This document shows positions 18,091 to 27,441 of a DNA stretch of 38,091 nt, piece by piece (position 1 is the stretch's first letter; every line of letters starts with the position of its first letter). A program made the translations under genes and the position numbers. The notes below the pieces were generated by a model, which was given only the letters and a program-made list of their open reading frames with translations, did no database searches and was not told where the DNA came from. The stretch covers positions 504,770 to 542,860 of the forward strand of contig NZ_JACYVH010000002.1 of NCBI RefSeq assembly GCF_014842255.1. Reading direction: 5' to 3'. Source of the DNA: Frigoribacterium sp. CFBP 13712 (GTDB lineage Bacteria > Actinomycetota > Actinomycetes > Actinomycetales > Microbacteriaceae).

Positions 18091-18717
18091 ATCAGCGATC
18101 CCCGTACGAACGACCGTATCCGCGTCCCCGAGGTCCGCCTCGTCGGACCTGCCGGAGAACAGGTCGGTGTCGTCCCCATCGCCATGGCCCTGCGTCTCGC
18201 AGCAGAGGCCGAACTCGACCTGGTCGAGGTGGCCCCCAACTCGAAGCCTCCCGTGGCCAAGATCATGGATCACGGAAAGTTCAAGTACGAGGCTGCGCAG
18301 AAGGCGAAGGAGGCTCGTCGCAACCAGGCGAACACCATCCTCAAAGAGGTGCGTTTCCGTCTGAAGATCGACAAGCACGACTACGAGACCAAGCGCAAGC
18401 GCGCCGAGGGCTTCCTCCAGGGCGGCGACAAGGTCAAGGCCATGATCCTGTTCCGCGGTCGTGAGCAGTCGCGTCCCGACCAGGGCGTCCGTCTCCTCCA
18501 GCGCTTCGCCGAAGACGTCTCCGAGTGGGGCAGCGTCGAGTCGACCCCCACCATCGACGGCCGCAACATGGTCATGGTGATCGGGCCGCACAAGAACAAG
18601 TCCGAGGCCAAGGCCGAGGCAGAAGCTCGCAAGGTGGCCAACAAGGCGCCGAAGCACCCGACGTCCGACGAGGTTCCGGCCGACGCACCGGCGGAACCGA
18701 CAGAAGAAAGTAAGTAA
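18091..18717 (+). CDS. infC: translation initiation factor IF-3, probable AUC start
   Basis: IF-3 prevents premature 70S assembly and proofreads start codons on the 30S subunit. The N-domain ([23 protein letters not shown]), linker ([17 protein letters not shown]) and C-domain ([37 protein letters not shown]) are complete. An Ala/Glu/Lys-rich ~30-residue tail follows. The mature-type N-terminus [14 protein letters not shown] is preceded by ATC at 18091 with AGAGGAG 6 nt upstream. A GTG at 18043 is in frame but has no ribosome site and adds an unusual 16 residues. Non-AUG starts (AUU/AUC) are classical for infC because IF-3 discriminates against them, giving autoregulation. Predicted length is 208 residues. 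Confidence 0.93.
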   Translation: MSDPRTNDRIRVPEVRLVGPAGEQVGVVPIAMALRLAAEAELDLVEVAPNSKPPVAKIMDHGKFKYEAAQKAKEARRNQANTILKEVRFRLKIDKHDYETKRKRAEGFLQGGDKVKAMILFRGREQSRPDQGVRLLQRFAEDVSEWGSVESTPTIDGRNMVMVIGPHKNKSEAKAEAEARKVANKAPKHPTSDEVPADAPAEPTEESK

Positions 18718-18720
18718 GAC

Positions 18721-18915
18721 ATGCCCAAGCAGAAGACCCACTCCGGCGCCAAGAAGCGCTTCAAGGTCACCGGTTCCGGCAAGATCATGAAGCAGCAGGC
18801 CGGCATGCGACACAACCTCGAGGTGAAGAGCGCCAAGCGCAAGGCTCGCCTGAACCAGGACCAGGTGCTCGCCCCCGCCGACGCCAAGGTCGCCAAGAAG
18901 CTTCTCGGTCACTGA
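18721..18915 (+). CDS. rpmI: 50S ribosomal protein L35 (bL35)
   Basis: 64-residue basic ribosomal protein. [22 protein letters not shown] is the standard bL35 start, and residues to LLGH complete the family length. It begins 3 nt after the infC stop, in the conserved infC-rpmI-rplT operon. Confidence 0.98.
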   Translation: MPKQKTHSGAKKRFKVTGSGKIMKQQAGMRHNLEVKSAKRKARLNQDQVLAPADAKVAKKLLGH

Positions 18916-18945
18916 CCGCTGACACGAACGTAGAGGAACAAGAAA

Positions 18946-19332
18946 ATGGCAAGAGTCAAGAGAGCGGTCAACGCCGCCAAGAAGCGTCGTGTGATCCTCG
19001 AGCGTGCCGAGGGTTACCGCGGTCAGCGTTCGCGCCTGTACCGCAAGGCCAAAGAGCAGGTCACCCACTCGCTCGTCTACTCGTACCGCGACCGTCGCGC
19101 CCGCAAGGGTGAGTTCCGCCGTCTGTGGATCCAGCGCATCAACGCCGCGTCGCGTCAGAACGGCCTGACCTACAACCGCCTCATCCAGGGTCTGTCCCTG
19201 GCCGGCGTCGAGGTCGACCGCCGCATCCTGGCCGAGCTGGCCGTCAACGAGCCCGCCACCTTCGCCGGCCTCGTCGCCACCGCGAAGGCCGCGCTGCCCG
19301 CCGACACCTCGGCTCCCAAGGCTGCCGCGTAG
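18946..19332 (+). CDS. rplT: 50S ribosomal protein L20 (bL20)
   Basis: 128-residue 23S-binding assembly protein. [35 protein letters not shown] and [19 protein letters not shown] are the canonical blocks. AGAGGAA precedes the ATG. In several bacteria L20 represses the infC-rpmI-rplT operon by binding its leader or an internal site; here that is only an inference from the structured leader upstream. The gene ends before a strong hairpin. The ~10-residue Ala/Pro-rich tail is not part of the core fold. Confidence 0.98.
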   Translation: MARVKRAVNAAKKRRVILERAEGYRGQRSRLYRKAKEQVTHSLVYSYRDRRARKGEFRRLWIQRINAASRQNGLTYNRLIQGLSLAGVEVDRRILAELAVNEPATFAGLVATAKAALPADTSAPKAAA

Positions 19333-19355
19333 TCACCAGCGCCACTGCACCACCC

Positions 19356-19384
19356 CGGCCCGGACGGTCTCACCGTCCGGGCCG
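19356..19384 (+). terminator. terminator-like hairpin after rplT
   Basis: A 13-bp perfect stem (CGGCCCGGACGGT and its complement) with loop CTC lies 23 nt after the rplT stop, with no T-tract. Confidence 0.85.
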
Positions 19385-19416
19385 TCGTGCGTCCCGGCTC
19401 CCGAGGCCGGGTGAGG

Positions 19417-19422
19417 CATAGT
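19417..19422 (+). promoter_or_regulatory. candidate -10 of a leaderless SpoU methyltransferase promoter
   Basis: CATAGT (one mismatch from TANNNT) is followed by 6 nt and the GTG at 19429. It is weaker than the other leaderless candidates. Confidence 0.4.
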
Positions 19423-19428
19423 GGGGGA

Positions 19429-20253
19429 GTGAGCACCTCCCTCCTCGACAATCCCCGATCGCCCCGCGTCCGCGCCGTGGCGAAGCTGGCCAAGCGCGAC
19501 GCGCGCACCGACACCGGGTCGTTCCTGCTCGAGGGCCCCCAGGCGGTGTCCGAGGCCCTCGCGTTCCGGCCCGAACTGCTCGTCGATCTCTTCGCGACGC
19601 CGACGGCGCTCGAGCGTCATCCGCAGGTGGGTGCGGCCGCCCGCGAGGCCGAGCTCGAGATCGAGTTCGTCAGCGAGGCGGTCATCGCCGCGATGTCCGA
19701 CACGGTGACCCCTCAGGGCATCATCGCCGTCTGCCGCCAGTTCCCGACCGCCGTCAAAGACGTCTTCGCCGACACGGGCGACGGCGGCCCCCGTCTGATC
19801 GCCATCCTCGAAGAGGTCCGCGATCCGGGCAACGCCGGCACGATCATCCGTGCGGCCGACTCCGCCGGCGCGGACGCGGTCATCATGACCGGTCGGAGCG
19901 TCGACCTCTACAACCCCAAGGTGGTCCGCGCGACGACGGGCTCGCTCTTCCACGTGCCGGTCGCCGTCGGCGCCGATCTCGCGTCCGTGGTGGCGCGCTG
20001 CGCCGAGGCGGGCATCCAGGTGCTGGCCGCCGACGTCAAGGGCGACGACCTGCTCGCGGTGCGCAGCGAGGGCGTCCTCTCGGCCCCGACGGCCTGGCTC
20101 TTCGGCAACGAGGCCAGAGGGCTGACCGACGACGACCTCAAGCTGGCCGACCGTGCCGTCGTCGTTCCGATCTACGGGCATGCCGAGTCGATGAACCTCT
20201 CCACCGCGGCCTCCGTCTGCCTCTACGAGAGCGCCTTCGCGCACCGGAGCTGA
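19429..20253 (+). CDS. SpoU-family (TrmH-like) RNA 2'-O-methyltransferase
   Basis: 274-residue SPOUT-fold methyltransferase. The N-terminal substrate-binding domain ([20 protein letters not shown] and [14 protein letters not shown]) resembles the L30e-like domain of 23S rRNA methyltransferases. The catalytic knot motifs are [26 protein letters not shown] (motif 1), [10 protein letters not shown] (motif 2) and [22 protein letters not shown] (motif 3). The target nucleotide is unknown; TsnR/RlmB-like rRNA methylation is the likely class. The start at GTG 19429 is chosen for its position just before [13 protein letters not shown]; no ribosome site is present. It lies between rplT and the glu transporter, as in related actinobacteria. 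Confidence 0.9.
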   Translation: MSTSLLDNPRSPRVRAVAKLAKRDARTDTGSFLLEGPQAVSEALAFRPELLVDLFATPTALERHPQVGAAAREAELEIEFVSEAVIAAMSDTVTPQGIIAVCRQFPTAVKDVFADTGDGGPRLIAILEEVRDPGNAGTIIRAADSAGADAVIMTGRSVDLYNPKVVRATTGSLFHVPVAVGADLASVVARCAEAGIQVLAADVKGDDLLAVRSEGVLSAPTAWLFGNEARGLTDDDLKLADRAVVVPIYGHAESMNLSTAASVCLYESAFAHRS

Positions 20254-20260
20254 CCTGCAG

Positions 20261-20277
20261 GAGGCGCGGGTCGCCTC
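20261..20277 (+). repeat. hairpin repeat copy 1 upstream of glu operon
   Basis: GAGGCG-CGGGT-CGCCTC is a 6-bp stem with 5-nt loop. A near-identical hairpin occurs at 23808-23826 after the glu operon. Confidence 0.4.
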
Positions 20278-20363
20278 GACAGGCGCCCGCCCATGTCGTT
20301 TCGATCGCGTTACGAATCCGCTGTGAATTTGCGCCCGTCAGACCCACCTGTTTGTGTGGTCGC

Positions 20364-21101
<738 letters not shown>

Positions 21102-21199
21102 TCGACAGACCCCGTCGTCGCCGCGCGTCCGTCCTGCGGCCCGACCCCGGAGCCCCCGTCCGCCGATCGGCGTCCGGGTCACACAGCAAGGAGAACAGA

Positions 21200-22069
21200 A
21201 TGCGACTCAGTAGAGGTTTCGTAGCCGTAGCCGCAGCAGCCGTCACGGTGCTCGGCCTGTCGGCCTGCACCGACTCGGCCGCCCCCGACAGCGCCGTCGA
21301 GGTCGAAGAGGTCTCCGACTTCGAAGACGGCACGACGATGGCCCGCCTCGCCGAGGCCGGCGAGATCACCATCGGCACCAAGTTCGACCAGCCCCTGTTC
21401 GGCCTCGACGACGGCTCCGGCAACCCGCAGGGCTTCGACGCCGAGATCGGCAAGCTCGTCGCAGCCAAGCTGGGCATCCCCGCCGACGGCATCACCTGGG
21501 TCGAGACGGTGTCCGCCAACCGCGAGCCCTTCATCCAGAACGGCGACGTCGACCTCGTCATCGCGACCTACACGATCAACGACGAGCGCAAGAAGGTCGT
21601 CTCGTTCGCCGGTCCCTACTACCAGGCCGGCCAGGACCTGCTGGTGCTCGAGGGCAACCCCGACGGCATCGAGGGCGCCGAAGACCTCGAGGGCAAGGCC
21701 GTCTGCACGGTCAGCGGCTCGACCAGCGAGGCCAACATCGCCGAGTACACGGACGACATCATCGCGACCGACACGTACTCGAACTGCCTCGAGCCCCTCC
21801 GCACCGGCGCGGTCGCGGCCGTGACGACCGACAACGTGATCCTGGCCGGTCTCGCCGACCAGAACGAGGGCGAGTTCGAGGTCGTCGGCGAGCCCTTCAC
21901 CGAGGAGCCCTACGGCATCGGTCTGGCGCTCGACGACACCGACTTCCGCATGTTCATCAACGACACCCTCGAAGAGGCCGAAGACGACGGCACCTGGGAC
22001 GAGCTCTGGGAGTCCACGGCGGGCGCGGTGCTCGAGACGCCCGAGCCCCCGGCGATCGACCGCTACTAG
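21200..22069 (+). CDS. gluB: glutamate-type ABC transporter substrate-binding lipoprotein
   Basis: 289-residue binding protein with a lipoprotein signal: a hydrophobic Ala/Val segment followed by lipobox LSAC with the acylated cysteine at residue 23. The type-2 periplasmic fold begins at GEITIGTKFDQPLFGLD. It includes ANREPFIQNGDVDLVIATYTINDERKK and two cysteines (C169 in KAVCTVSGSTS, C196 in YSNCLEPL) that probably form a disulfide, as in GluB-like proteins. The protein is strikingly acidic. AAGGAG sits 6-7 nt before the ATG. A hairpin follows before gluC, consistent with more binding protein than permease being made. Confidence 0.93.
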   Translation: MRLSRGFVAVAAAAVTVLGLSACTDSAAPDSAVEVEEVSDFEDGTTMARLAEAGEITIGTKFDQPLFGLDDGSGNPQGFDAEIGKLVAAKLGIPADGITWVETVSANREPFIQNGDVDLVIATYTINDERKKVVSFAGPYYQAGQDLLVLEGNPDGIEGAEDLEGKAVCTVSGSTSEANIAEYTDDIIATDTYSNCLEPLRTGAVAAVTTDNVILAGLADQNEGEFEVVGEPFTEEPYGIGLALDDTDFRMFINDTLEEAEDDGTWDELWESTAGAVLETPEPPAIDRY

Positions 22070-22079
22070 TCACCACCCC

Positions 22080-22117
22080 GGTGGGCACCGCGGCGCGATC
22101 CGCCCGCGGTGCCCACC
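22080..22117 (+). terminator. intercistronic hairpin between gluB and gluC
   Basis: GGTGGGCACCGCG pairs with its perfect complement (13 bp) across a 12-nt loop, 11 nt after the gluB stop. It may act as a partial terminator or protect the gluAB part of the message. Confidence 0.65.
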
Positions 22118-22160
22118 ACCGCCTCCTGCCCTCTCGGCAGCCCTCTGACCTGGAGTCCCG

Positions 22161-22835
22161 GTGAACCCCTTGGACGTCATCCCCGGCTTCGACGCCGTGA
22201 CCGAGAACTGGCCCCGCTTCTGGGGCGGGTTCGTCACGACGCTGCAGCTGCTGGCACTGTCCGCCGTCGGCGCGATCGTGATCGGCTTCGTCGTCGCGGC
22301 CCTGCGCATCTCGCCGGTCGCCTCGTTCCGGGTCTTCGCGACGGTCTACACCGAGGCGATCCGCAACATCCCCCTGACTCTCGTGCTGTTCTTCTGCGCG
22401 TTCGTCCTGCCCTACCTCGGCGTCGGCATCGGCTACTTCCCGCTCGCGGTGGTGGGTCTCACGCTCTACACGTCGCCGTTCGTCGCCGAAGCGGTCCGCT
22501 CCGGCGTGAACGGCGTGCCGGTCGGGCAGGCCGAGGCGGCCCGCAGCATCGGCCTCGGCTTCGGCCAGACGCTCAGCCTCGTGATCATGCCGCAGGCGAT
22601 CCGCATGGTCATCCCGCCGCTGATCAACGTGCTCATCGCCCTCACGAAGAACACCTCGGTCGCCGGCGGCTTCTTCGTCGCAGAGCTGTTCGCGGCCGGC
22701 CGGTTCATCGCCAACGACCGGGGCGACGCGGTCATCACGACGCTCGTGTCCGTCGCCGTGTTCTATCTGGTGGTCACCATCACGCTGGGCCGCGTCGCGG
22801 CCCTCGTCGAGAAGAAGGTCGCGGTCCTGCGATGA
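22161..22835 (+). CDS. gluC: glutamate-type ABC transporter permease
   Basis: 224-residue inner-membrane permease of the His/Glu/Gln/Arg family. Several transmembrane helices are visible (FVTTLQLLALSAVGAIVIGFVVAAL and others). The EAA loop, which docks the ATPase, is EAVRSGVNGVPVGQAEAARSIG. The GTG start at 22161 follows TGGAG at good spacing. Its stop overlaps the gluD ATG by 4 nt, implying a heterodimeric permease made with coupled translation. Confidence 0.92.
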   Translation: MNPLDVIPGFDAVTENWPRFWGGFVTTLQLLALSAVGAIVIGFVVAALRISPVASFRVFATVYTEAIRNIPLTLVLFFCAFVLPYLGVGIGYFPLAVVGLTLYTSPFVAEAVRSGVNGVPVGQAEAARSIGLGFGQTLSLVIMPQAIRMVIPPLINVLIALTKNTSVAGGFFVAELFAAGRFIANDRGDAVITTLVSVAVFYLVVTITLGRVAALVEKKVAVLR

Positions 22836-23764
22836 GCACGAACGTCCTCTACGACGCCCCCGGTCCCAAGGCCCGCCGCACGTCGCGCATCATCTCGGTG
22901 GTCGGCGTCGTCCTGGTGCTGGCCCTGGTCGCGTACCTCGTCTACCTGCTCGGGCGCCCGCGCATCAGCGCGAACGGCGCCGTCACGGCGAGCGTGCTCG
23001 ACCCGTCGCGCTGGGACATCATCCTCGACCGCAACCTGTGGCGGAACATCGCGGGCGGCTGGCTCGCGACCGTGCGGGCCGCGGCGGTGGCGTCCGTCCT
23101 GGCCGTCGCCATCGGCGTCCTGTTCTCGTTCCTCCGCACGGCACGCACCGCCTGGGTGCGGGTTCCGACGACGATCGTCCTCGAATTCTTCCGCGGCATG
23201 CCCGTGCTGCTGATGATGCTGTTCATCCTCCTCGTCTTCTCGACGGGAGCCTTCTGGGCGGTCGTCGCCGCACTCGCCGTCTACAACGGCGCCCTCATCG
23301 GCGAGGCGCTCCGCTCGGGCATCGCCGCCCTGCCGAAGGGGCAGCGCGAGGCGGGTCTCGCCATCGGCCTCTCGCCCGTGCGCACCCGCTTCGCGATCGA
23401 GTTCCCGCAGGCGTTCCGCCAGATGCTGCCGATCATCCTGGCGCAGCTGGTGGTGCTCCTGAAAGACACGTCGCTCGGCTACATCGTCGGCTACGTCGAG
23501 CTGACGCGTCGGGGTCTGAACCGTCTCGGCACCTCGTACGGCAGCAACTACACCTTCACCCTCTTCGCCGTGGTGCTCGTCGTGTACCTGCTGACGAACC
23601 TCGCGTTCTCCTACGTCGTCCGGATCGTCGACCGGCGGACGGGTCGCCGCGGCGTGATGAAGAAGCCCCGCGGCGGCGGGCTCGGCGGTCCCGGCCTGCT
23701 GGCGCGCGCCGGGCGTCCGTCCGTCGACGCGACGACGGGCGGCTCGCAGACCACATCGACCTGA
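22832..23764 (+). CDS. gluD: glutamate-type ABC transporter permease
   Basis: 310-residue second permease subunit. A first helix (IISVVGVVLVLALVAYLVYLL) precedes an extracytoplasmic segment and then the permease core. The EAA loop is EALRSGIAALPKGQREAGLAIG. The C-terminal ~45 residues are Gly/Arg/Thr-rich and cytosolic, longer than usual. It overlaps gluC by 4 nt. With gluC it should form the membrane channel of the importer encoded by the four genes. A hairpin repeat follows at 23808. Confidence 0.92.
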   Translation: MSTNVLYDAPGPKARRTSRIISVVGVVLVLALVAYLVYLLGRPRISANGAVTASVLDPSRWDIILDRNLWRNIAGGWLATVRAAAVASVLAVAIGVLFSFLRTARTAWVRVPTTIVLEFFRGMPVLLMMLFILLVFSTGAFWAVVAALAVYNGALIGEALRSGIAALPKGQREAGLAIGLSPVRTRFAIEFPQAFRQMLPIILAQLVVLLKDTSLGYIVGYVELTRRGLNRLGTSYGSNYTFTLFAVVLVVYLLTNLAFSYVVRIVDRRTGRRGVMKKPRGGGLGGPGLLARAGRPSVDATTGGSQTTST

Positions 23765-23807
23765 CCCGGTCCTCCCTGCACCCCCTCTCGCCTCCCCGGA
23801 GCGCCGA

Positions 23808-23826
23808 GGAGGTGCGGGTCGCCTCC
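23808..23826 (+). repeat. hairpin repeat copy 2 downstream of glu operon
   Basis: GGAGGTG-CGGGT-CGCCTCC is a 7-bp stem (one G-U) with the same 5-nt loop as the copy at 20261. It may terminate the glu operon. Confidence 0.4.
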
Positions 23827-23836
23827 CGACGATCGC

Positions 23837-23842
23837 TAAGCT
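23837..23842 (+). promoter_or_regulatory. -10 hexamer of a probable leaderless promoter (pheS)
   Basis: TAAGCT is followed by 8 nt and the GTG at 23851. No ribosome site is present. Confidence 0.55.
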
Positions 23843-23850
23843 TGGTTCTC

Positions 23851-24891
23851 GTGTCAGACACCGTCCCCATCTCCGAAGACGCCGTCGCGTCGGCGGTCGA
23901 CTCCGCCCTGGTAGCCATCTCGACTGCGGCGTCCGTCGCCGAGCTCAAGACCGCACGCTCGCAGCACACGGGTGAGGCGTCTGTCCTGGCGCGGATGAAC
24001 GCCGGGATGCGCGATCTGCCGAACGACCAGAAGGCCGCGGCGGGCAAGCTCGTCGGCCAGGCCAGGGGCCGGGTCAACCAGGCCGTGGCCACCCGCGAGG
24101 CCGAGCTGGTCGAGCTCGAAGAGACTGCACGGCTGGCCGACGAGACCGTCGACGTCTCCGCCCTGCCGTCTCGTCGCCGGGTGGGGTCGCGTCACCCGCT
24201 GGCCCTCCTGCAAGAGACCATGGTCGACCTCTTCGTCGCCATGGGGTGGGAGGTCTCCGAGGGCCCCGAGCTCGAGCACGAGTGGTTCAACTTCGACGCG
24301 CTGAACTTCGACGCCGACCACCCGGCGCGCGCCATGCAAGACACCTTCTTCGTCGATCCCGTCGACGAGCACCTGCTGCTCCGTACGCACACGTCGCCGG
24401 TGCAGATCCGCACGCTGCTCTCCAAGCAGCTGCCGGTCTACAACGTCGCGACCGGCCGGGTGTTCCGCACCGACGAGCTCGATGCGACGCACACGCCGGT
24501 CTTCACGCAGATCGAGGGCATCGCCATCGACCGGGGGCTCACCATGGCGAACCTCCGCGGCACCCTCGAGCACCTCGCGCGCTCGATGTTCGGCGACGAG
24601 GCGCAGATCCGCCTCCGTCCGAACTACTTCCCCTTCACCGAGCCGAGCGCCGAGATGGACGTCTGGCAGCCGAACGCCAAGGGCGGGGCGCGCTGGGTCG
24701 AGTGGGGCGGCTGCGGCATGGTCAACCCGAACGTGCTGCGGGCCGCGGGCATCGACCCCGACGTCTACCAGGGCTTCGCCTTCGGGATGGGCATCGAGCG
24801 CACCCTGCAGTTCCGCAACGACCTCAACGACATGCGCGACATGGTCGAGGGCGACGTCCGTTTCAGCGAGCAGTTCGGGATGGTGGTCTGA
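23851..24891 (+). CDS. pheS: phenylalanine--tRNA ligase alpha subunit
   Basis: 346-residue class II synthetase subunit containing the active site; it works as an alpha2beta2 tetramer with PheT. The N-terminal coiled-coil arm (residues ~10-95) is followed by the catalytic core. Core blocks are HPLALLQETMVDLFVAMGWEVSEGPELEHEWFNFDALN, LLRTHTSPVQIRTL, GRVFRTDELDATHTPVFTQIEG and the motif 3 region GFAFGMGIERTLQFRNDL. The GTG at 23851 gives the expected N-terminus and has a TAAGCT box 8 nt upstream. The stop shares a base with the pheT ATG. Confidence 0.97.
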   Translation: MSDTVPISEDAVASAVDSALVAISTAASVAELKTARSQHTGEASVLARMNAGMRDLPNDQKAAAGKLVGQARGRVNQAVATREAELVELEETARLADETVDVSALPSRRRVGSRHPLALLQETMVDLFVAMGWEVSEGPELEHEWFNFDALNFDADHPARAMQDTFFVDPVDEHLLLRTHTSPVQIRTLLSKQLPVYNVATGRVFRTDELDATHTPVFTQIEGIAIDRGLTMANLRGTLEHLARSMFGDEAQIRLRPNYFPFTEPSAEMDVWQPNAKGGARWVEWGGCGMVNPNVLRAAGIDPDVYQGFAFGMGIERTLQFRNDLNDMRDMVEGDVRFSEQFGMVV

Positions 24892-27383
24892 TGCGGGTAC
24901 CGATCAGTTGGCTGGGCGAATGGGTCGACCTGCCGAGCGACGTCAGCCTCGAGCACGTCCACGCGGCGCTCGTGTCCGTCGGCTTCGAAGAGGAAGACGT
25001 GCACGTCGGCGACGTGACGGGTCCGCTCGTCGTCGGCCAGGTGCTCGAGCTCGTGCCCGAGCCGCAGAAGAACGGCAAGACGATCAACTGGTGCCAGGTC
25101 GCCGTCGGTCCCGACGACGCCCGCGGCATCGTCTGCGGGGCGCACAACTTCGTCGCCGGCGACAAGGTCGTCGTGTCGTTGCCCGGTGCCGTGCTGCCCG
25201 GTCCGTTCCCGATCGCCGCCCGAAAGACCTACGGTCACGTGTCCGACGGCATGATCGCCTCGACGCGTGAGCTCGGTCTGGGCGACGAGCACGACGGCAT
25301 CCTCCTGCTCTCGTCGCTCGGCCTCGACCCCGAGGTCGGCACGGACGCCATCGCGCTCCTCGGGCTCGACGAGGCCGCAGTCGAGATCAACGTCACCCCC
25401 GACCGCGGCTACGCGTTCAGCATCCGCGGCGTCGCCCGCGAGTACTCGCACGCCACGGGCGCGACGTTCCGCGACCCCGCCGCGGCCGTCTCGGTCGCAC
25501 CGGGCGACGGCTTCTCCGTCGAGGTCCGCGACGAGGCTCCCGTCCGAGGCGCCGCCGCCGTCTCGACCTTCGTCACGCGGGTCGTCCGAGGCGTCGACGC
25601 CTCGCGCGCCACCCCGCCGTGGATGTCCGCTCGGCTCCGTCTCGCCGGCGTCCGCAGCGTCTCGCTCCCGGTCGACGTCACGAACTACGTGATGCTCGAA
25701 CTCGGTCAGCCGATCCACGGGTACGACCTCGCGACCCTCGACGGCGGGCTGACCGTCCGTCGTGCCGAGACCGGCGAGCAGCTCGAGACCCTCGACGGCA
25801 AGACTCGTGCGCTGCACCCCGAAGATCTCGTCATCGCCGACTCGACCGGGGCCGTCGGGCTCGCCGGCGTCATGGGCGGCGCCCGCACCGAGATCACGAC
25901 CGCGACGACCGACGTCCTCATCGAGGCCGCCACGTTCGACCCGATCTCGATCGCCCGGTCGGCCCGCCGGCACAAGCTGCCGAGCGAGGCGTCTCGCCGC
26001 TTCGAGCGGGGCGTCGACCCCCGGGTCTCGGCTCCCGCCGCACAGCGCGTCGTCGACCTCCTCGTCGAATGGGGCGGCGGCACCGCCGACGCTCTGGGCT
26101 CCTCGCTCGACGCGACCGCTCCGCGATCGGCCATCTCCCTGGGGGCCGAGCGCGCCTCCCGCCTGATCGGGGTCGACTACACGTCGACCGAGATCGTCGA
26201 CGCGCTGACGTCGATCGGCGCCGAGGTCGTCCCGGCGGCCGACGGCTGGTCGGTCGCACCGCCGTCCTGGCGTCCCGACCTGGTCGACGCCGCGTCGCTG
26301 GTCGAAGAGGTCGCGCGCATCACCGGCTACGACCGCATCCCGTCCGTGCTGCCCGTCGCCCCTCCCGGGCGGGGTCTCACGCGTGAGCAGAAGCTGCGCC
26401 GTCAGGTGTCGTCGTCGCTCGCCGCCGCGGGGTCCACCGAGGTCGCGGCCTACCCGTTCGTCAGCTCCGCGCAGAACGCCGCCTTCGGCGGTCTCGACGG
26501 TGCGGGCGGCCCCGGTGTCCGGCTCGCCAATCCGCTCGACGTCGCCGCACCCGAGCTGCGTCGCTCGCTCGTCCCGGGTCTGCTCGAGATCGCCCGACGC
26601 AACTCGTCACGCGGGCTCGTCGACCTGTCGCTGTTCGAGACCGGCACCGTCTTCCTGCCGGAGGCCGACCGGGCCTACGGCACCGAGAGCGTGCCGCTCG
26701 GCGCCGAACGACCCTCCGTCGAGGTGCTCGCGTCGCTCGAGGCGAGCATCCCGCGTCAGCCCCGGCACCTGGCCGTGCTCGCGCTCGGCCAGGCGATCGA
26801 CCGCCAGCCCGGTCAGGCCGCCCTCCCGGCGTCCCTCGCCGACGTGCTCGACGATCTCCGCGTCGCCGTCCGTGCAGCGGGTGCCGAGGCCGTCTTCCGT
26901 CAGGGTTCGCACCCGTCGCTGCACCCCGGTCGCACGGCCGAGGTCGTCGTGGCCGGCGAGGTCGTCGGTCACGCCGGCGAGCTGCTGCCCCAGCGTGCGG
27001 CGGACCTCGATCTGCCCCGGGTCGTCGCGGTCGGCGAGATCGACCTCGACCGGGTCATCGCCCTCGCCGACGTCGAGCTGCAGCCGACCCCGATCTCGTC
27101 GTTCCCCGCCGCCACGCAAGACCTCTCCCTCGTCGTCGCCGAAGACGTCTCGGCGGGCGAGGTCCTCTCCGCCGTCCGCGAGGGCGCCGGTGCGCTGCTC
27201 GAGACGGTCCGTCTCGTCGACGACTACCGCGGCGCGGGGCTGCCAGACGCCTCGAAGTCGTTGACCTTCGCCCTGCGATTCCGGTCCGACGACCGCACCC
27301 TGACGGCCGCCGAGGCGACCGAGGCCAAGCAGGGCGCCGTCCGTCTGGCCGGCGAGCGATTCGGGGCGGCGCTCCGCGACTGA
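24891..27383 (+). CDS. pheT: phenylalanine--tRNA ligase beta subunit
   Basis: 830-residue non-catalytic subunit that binds tRNA and hosts the editing site for mischarged Tyr-tRNA. It begins MRVPISWLGEWVDLP, then the EMAP/OB-like tRNA-binding domain (GPLVVGQVLELVPEPQKNGKTINWCQVAVG, ~44-155), the B3/B4 editing region (~210-400), B5 (~405-475), and a C-terminal anticodon-binding domain (SSFPAATQDLSLVVAEDVSAGEVLSAVREGAG to the end). It overlaps pheS by one base. Full length; nothing is missing. Confidence 0.97.
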   Translation: MRVPISWLGEWVDLPSDVSLEHVHAALVSVGFEEEDVHVGDVTGPLVVGQVLELVPEPQKNGKTINWCQVAVGPDDARGIVCGAHNFVAGDKVVVSLPGAVLPGPFPIAARKTYGHVSDGMIASTRELGLGDEHDGILLLSSLGLDPEVGTDAIALLGLDEAAVEINVTPDRGYAFSIRGVAREYSHATGATFRDPAAAVSVAPGDGFSVEVRDEAPVRGAAAVSTFVTRVVRGVDASRATPPWMSARLRLAGVRSVSLPVDVTNYVMLELGQPIHGYDLATLDGGLTVRRAETGEQLETLDGKTRALHPEDLVIADSTGAVGLAGVMGGARTEITTATTDVLIEAATFDPISIARSARRHKLPSEASRRFERGVDPRVSAPAAQRVVDLLVEWGGGTADALGSSLDATAPRSAISLGAERASRLIGVDYTSTEIVDALTSIGAEVVPAADGWSVAPPSWRPDLVDAASLVEEVARITGYDRIPSVLPVAPPGRGLTREQKLRRQVSSSLAAAGSTEVAAYPFVSSAQNAAFGGLDGAGGPGVRLANPLDVAAPELRRSLVPGLLEIARRNSSRGLVDLSLFETGTVFLPEADRAYGTESVPLGAERPSVEVLASLEASIPRQPRHLAVLALGQAIDRQPGQAALPASLADVLDDLRVAVRAAGAEAVFRQGSHPSLHPGRTAEVVVAGEVVGHAGELLPQRAADLDLPRVVAVGEIDLDRVIALADVELQPTPISSFPAATQDLSLVVAEDVSAGEVLSAVREGAGALLETVRLVDDYRGAGLPDASKSLTFALRFRSDDRTLTAAEATEAKQGAVRLAGERFGAALRD

Positions 27384-27429
27384 CACTCGCCAGGCGTCGC
27401 CGCCCCCGATCCTCGACCGAATCGAACAT

Positions 27430-27435
27430 TAGGGT
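27430..27435 (+). promoter_or_regulatory. -10 hexamer of a probable leaderless promoter (arg operon)
   Basis: TAGGGT is followed by 6 nt and the argC ATG at 27442. No clear ARG box (ArgR operator) was recognised around it. Confidence 0.6.
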
Positions 27436-27441
27436 GGACCC

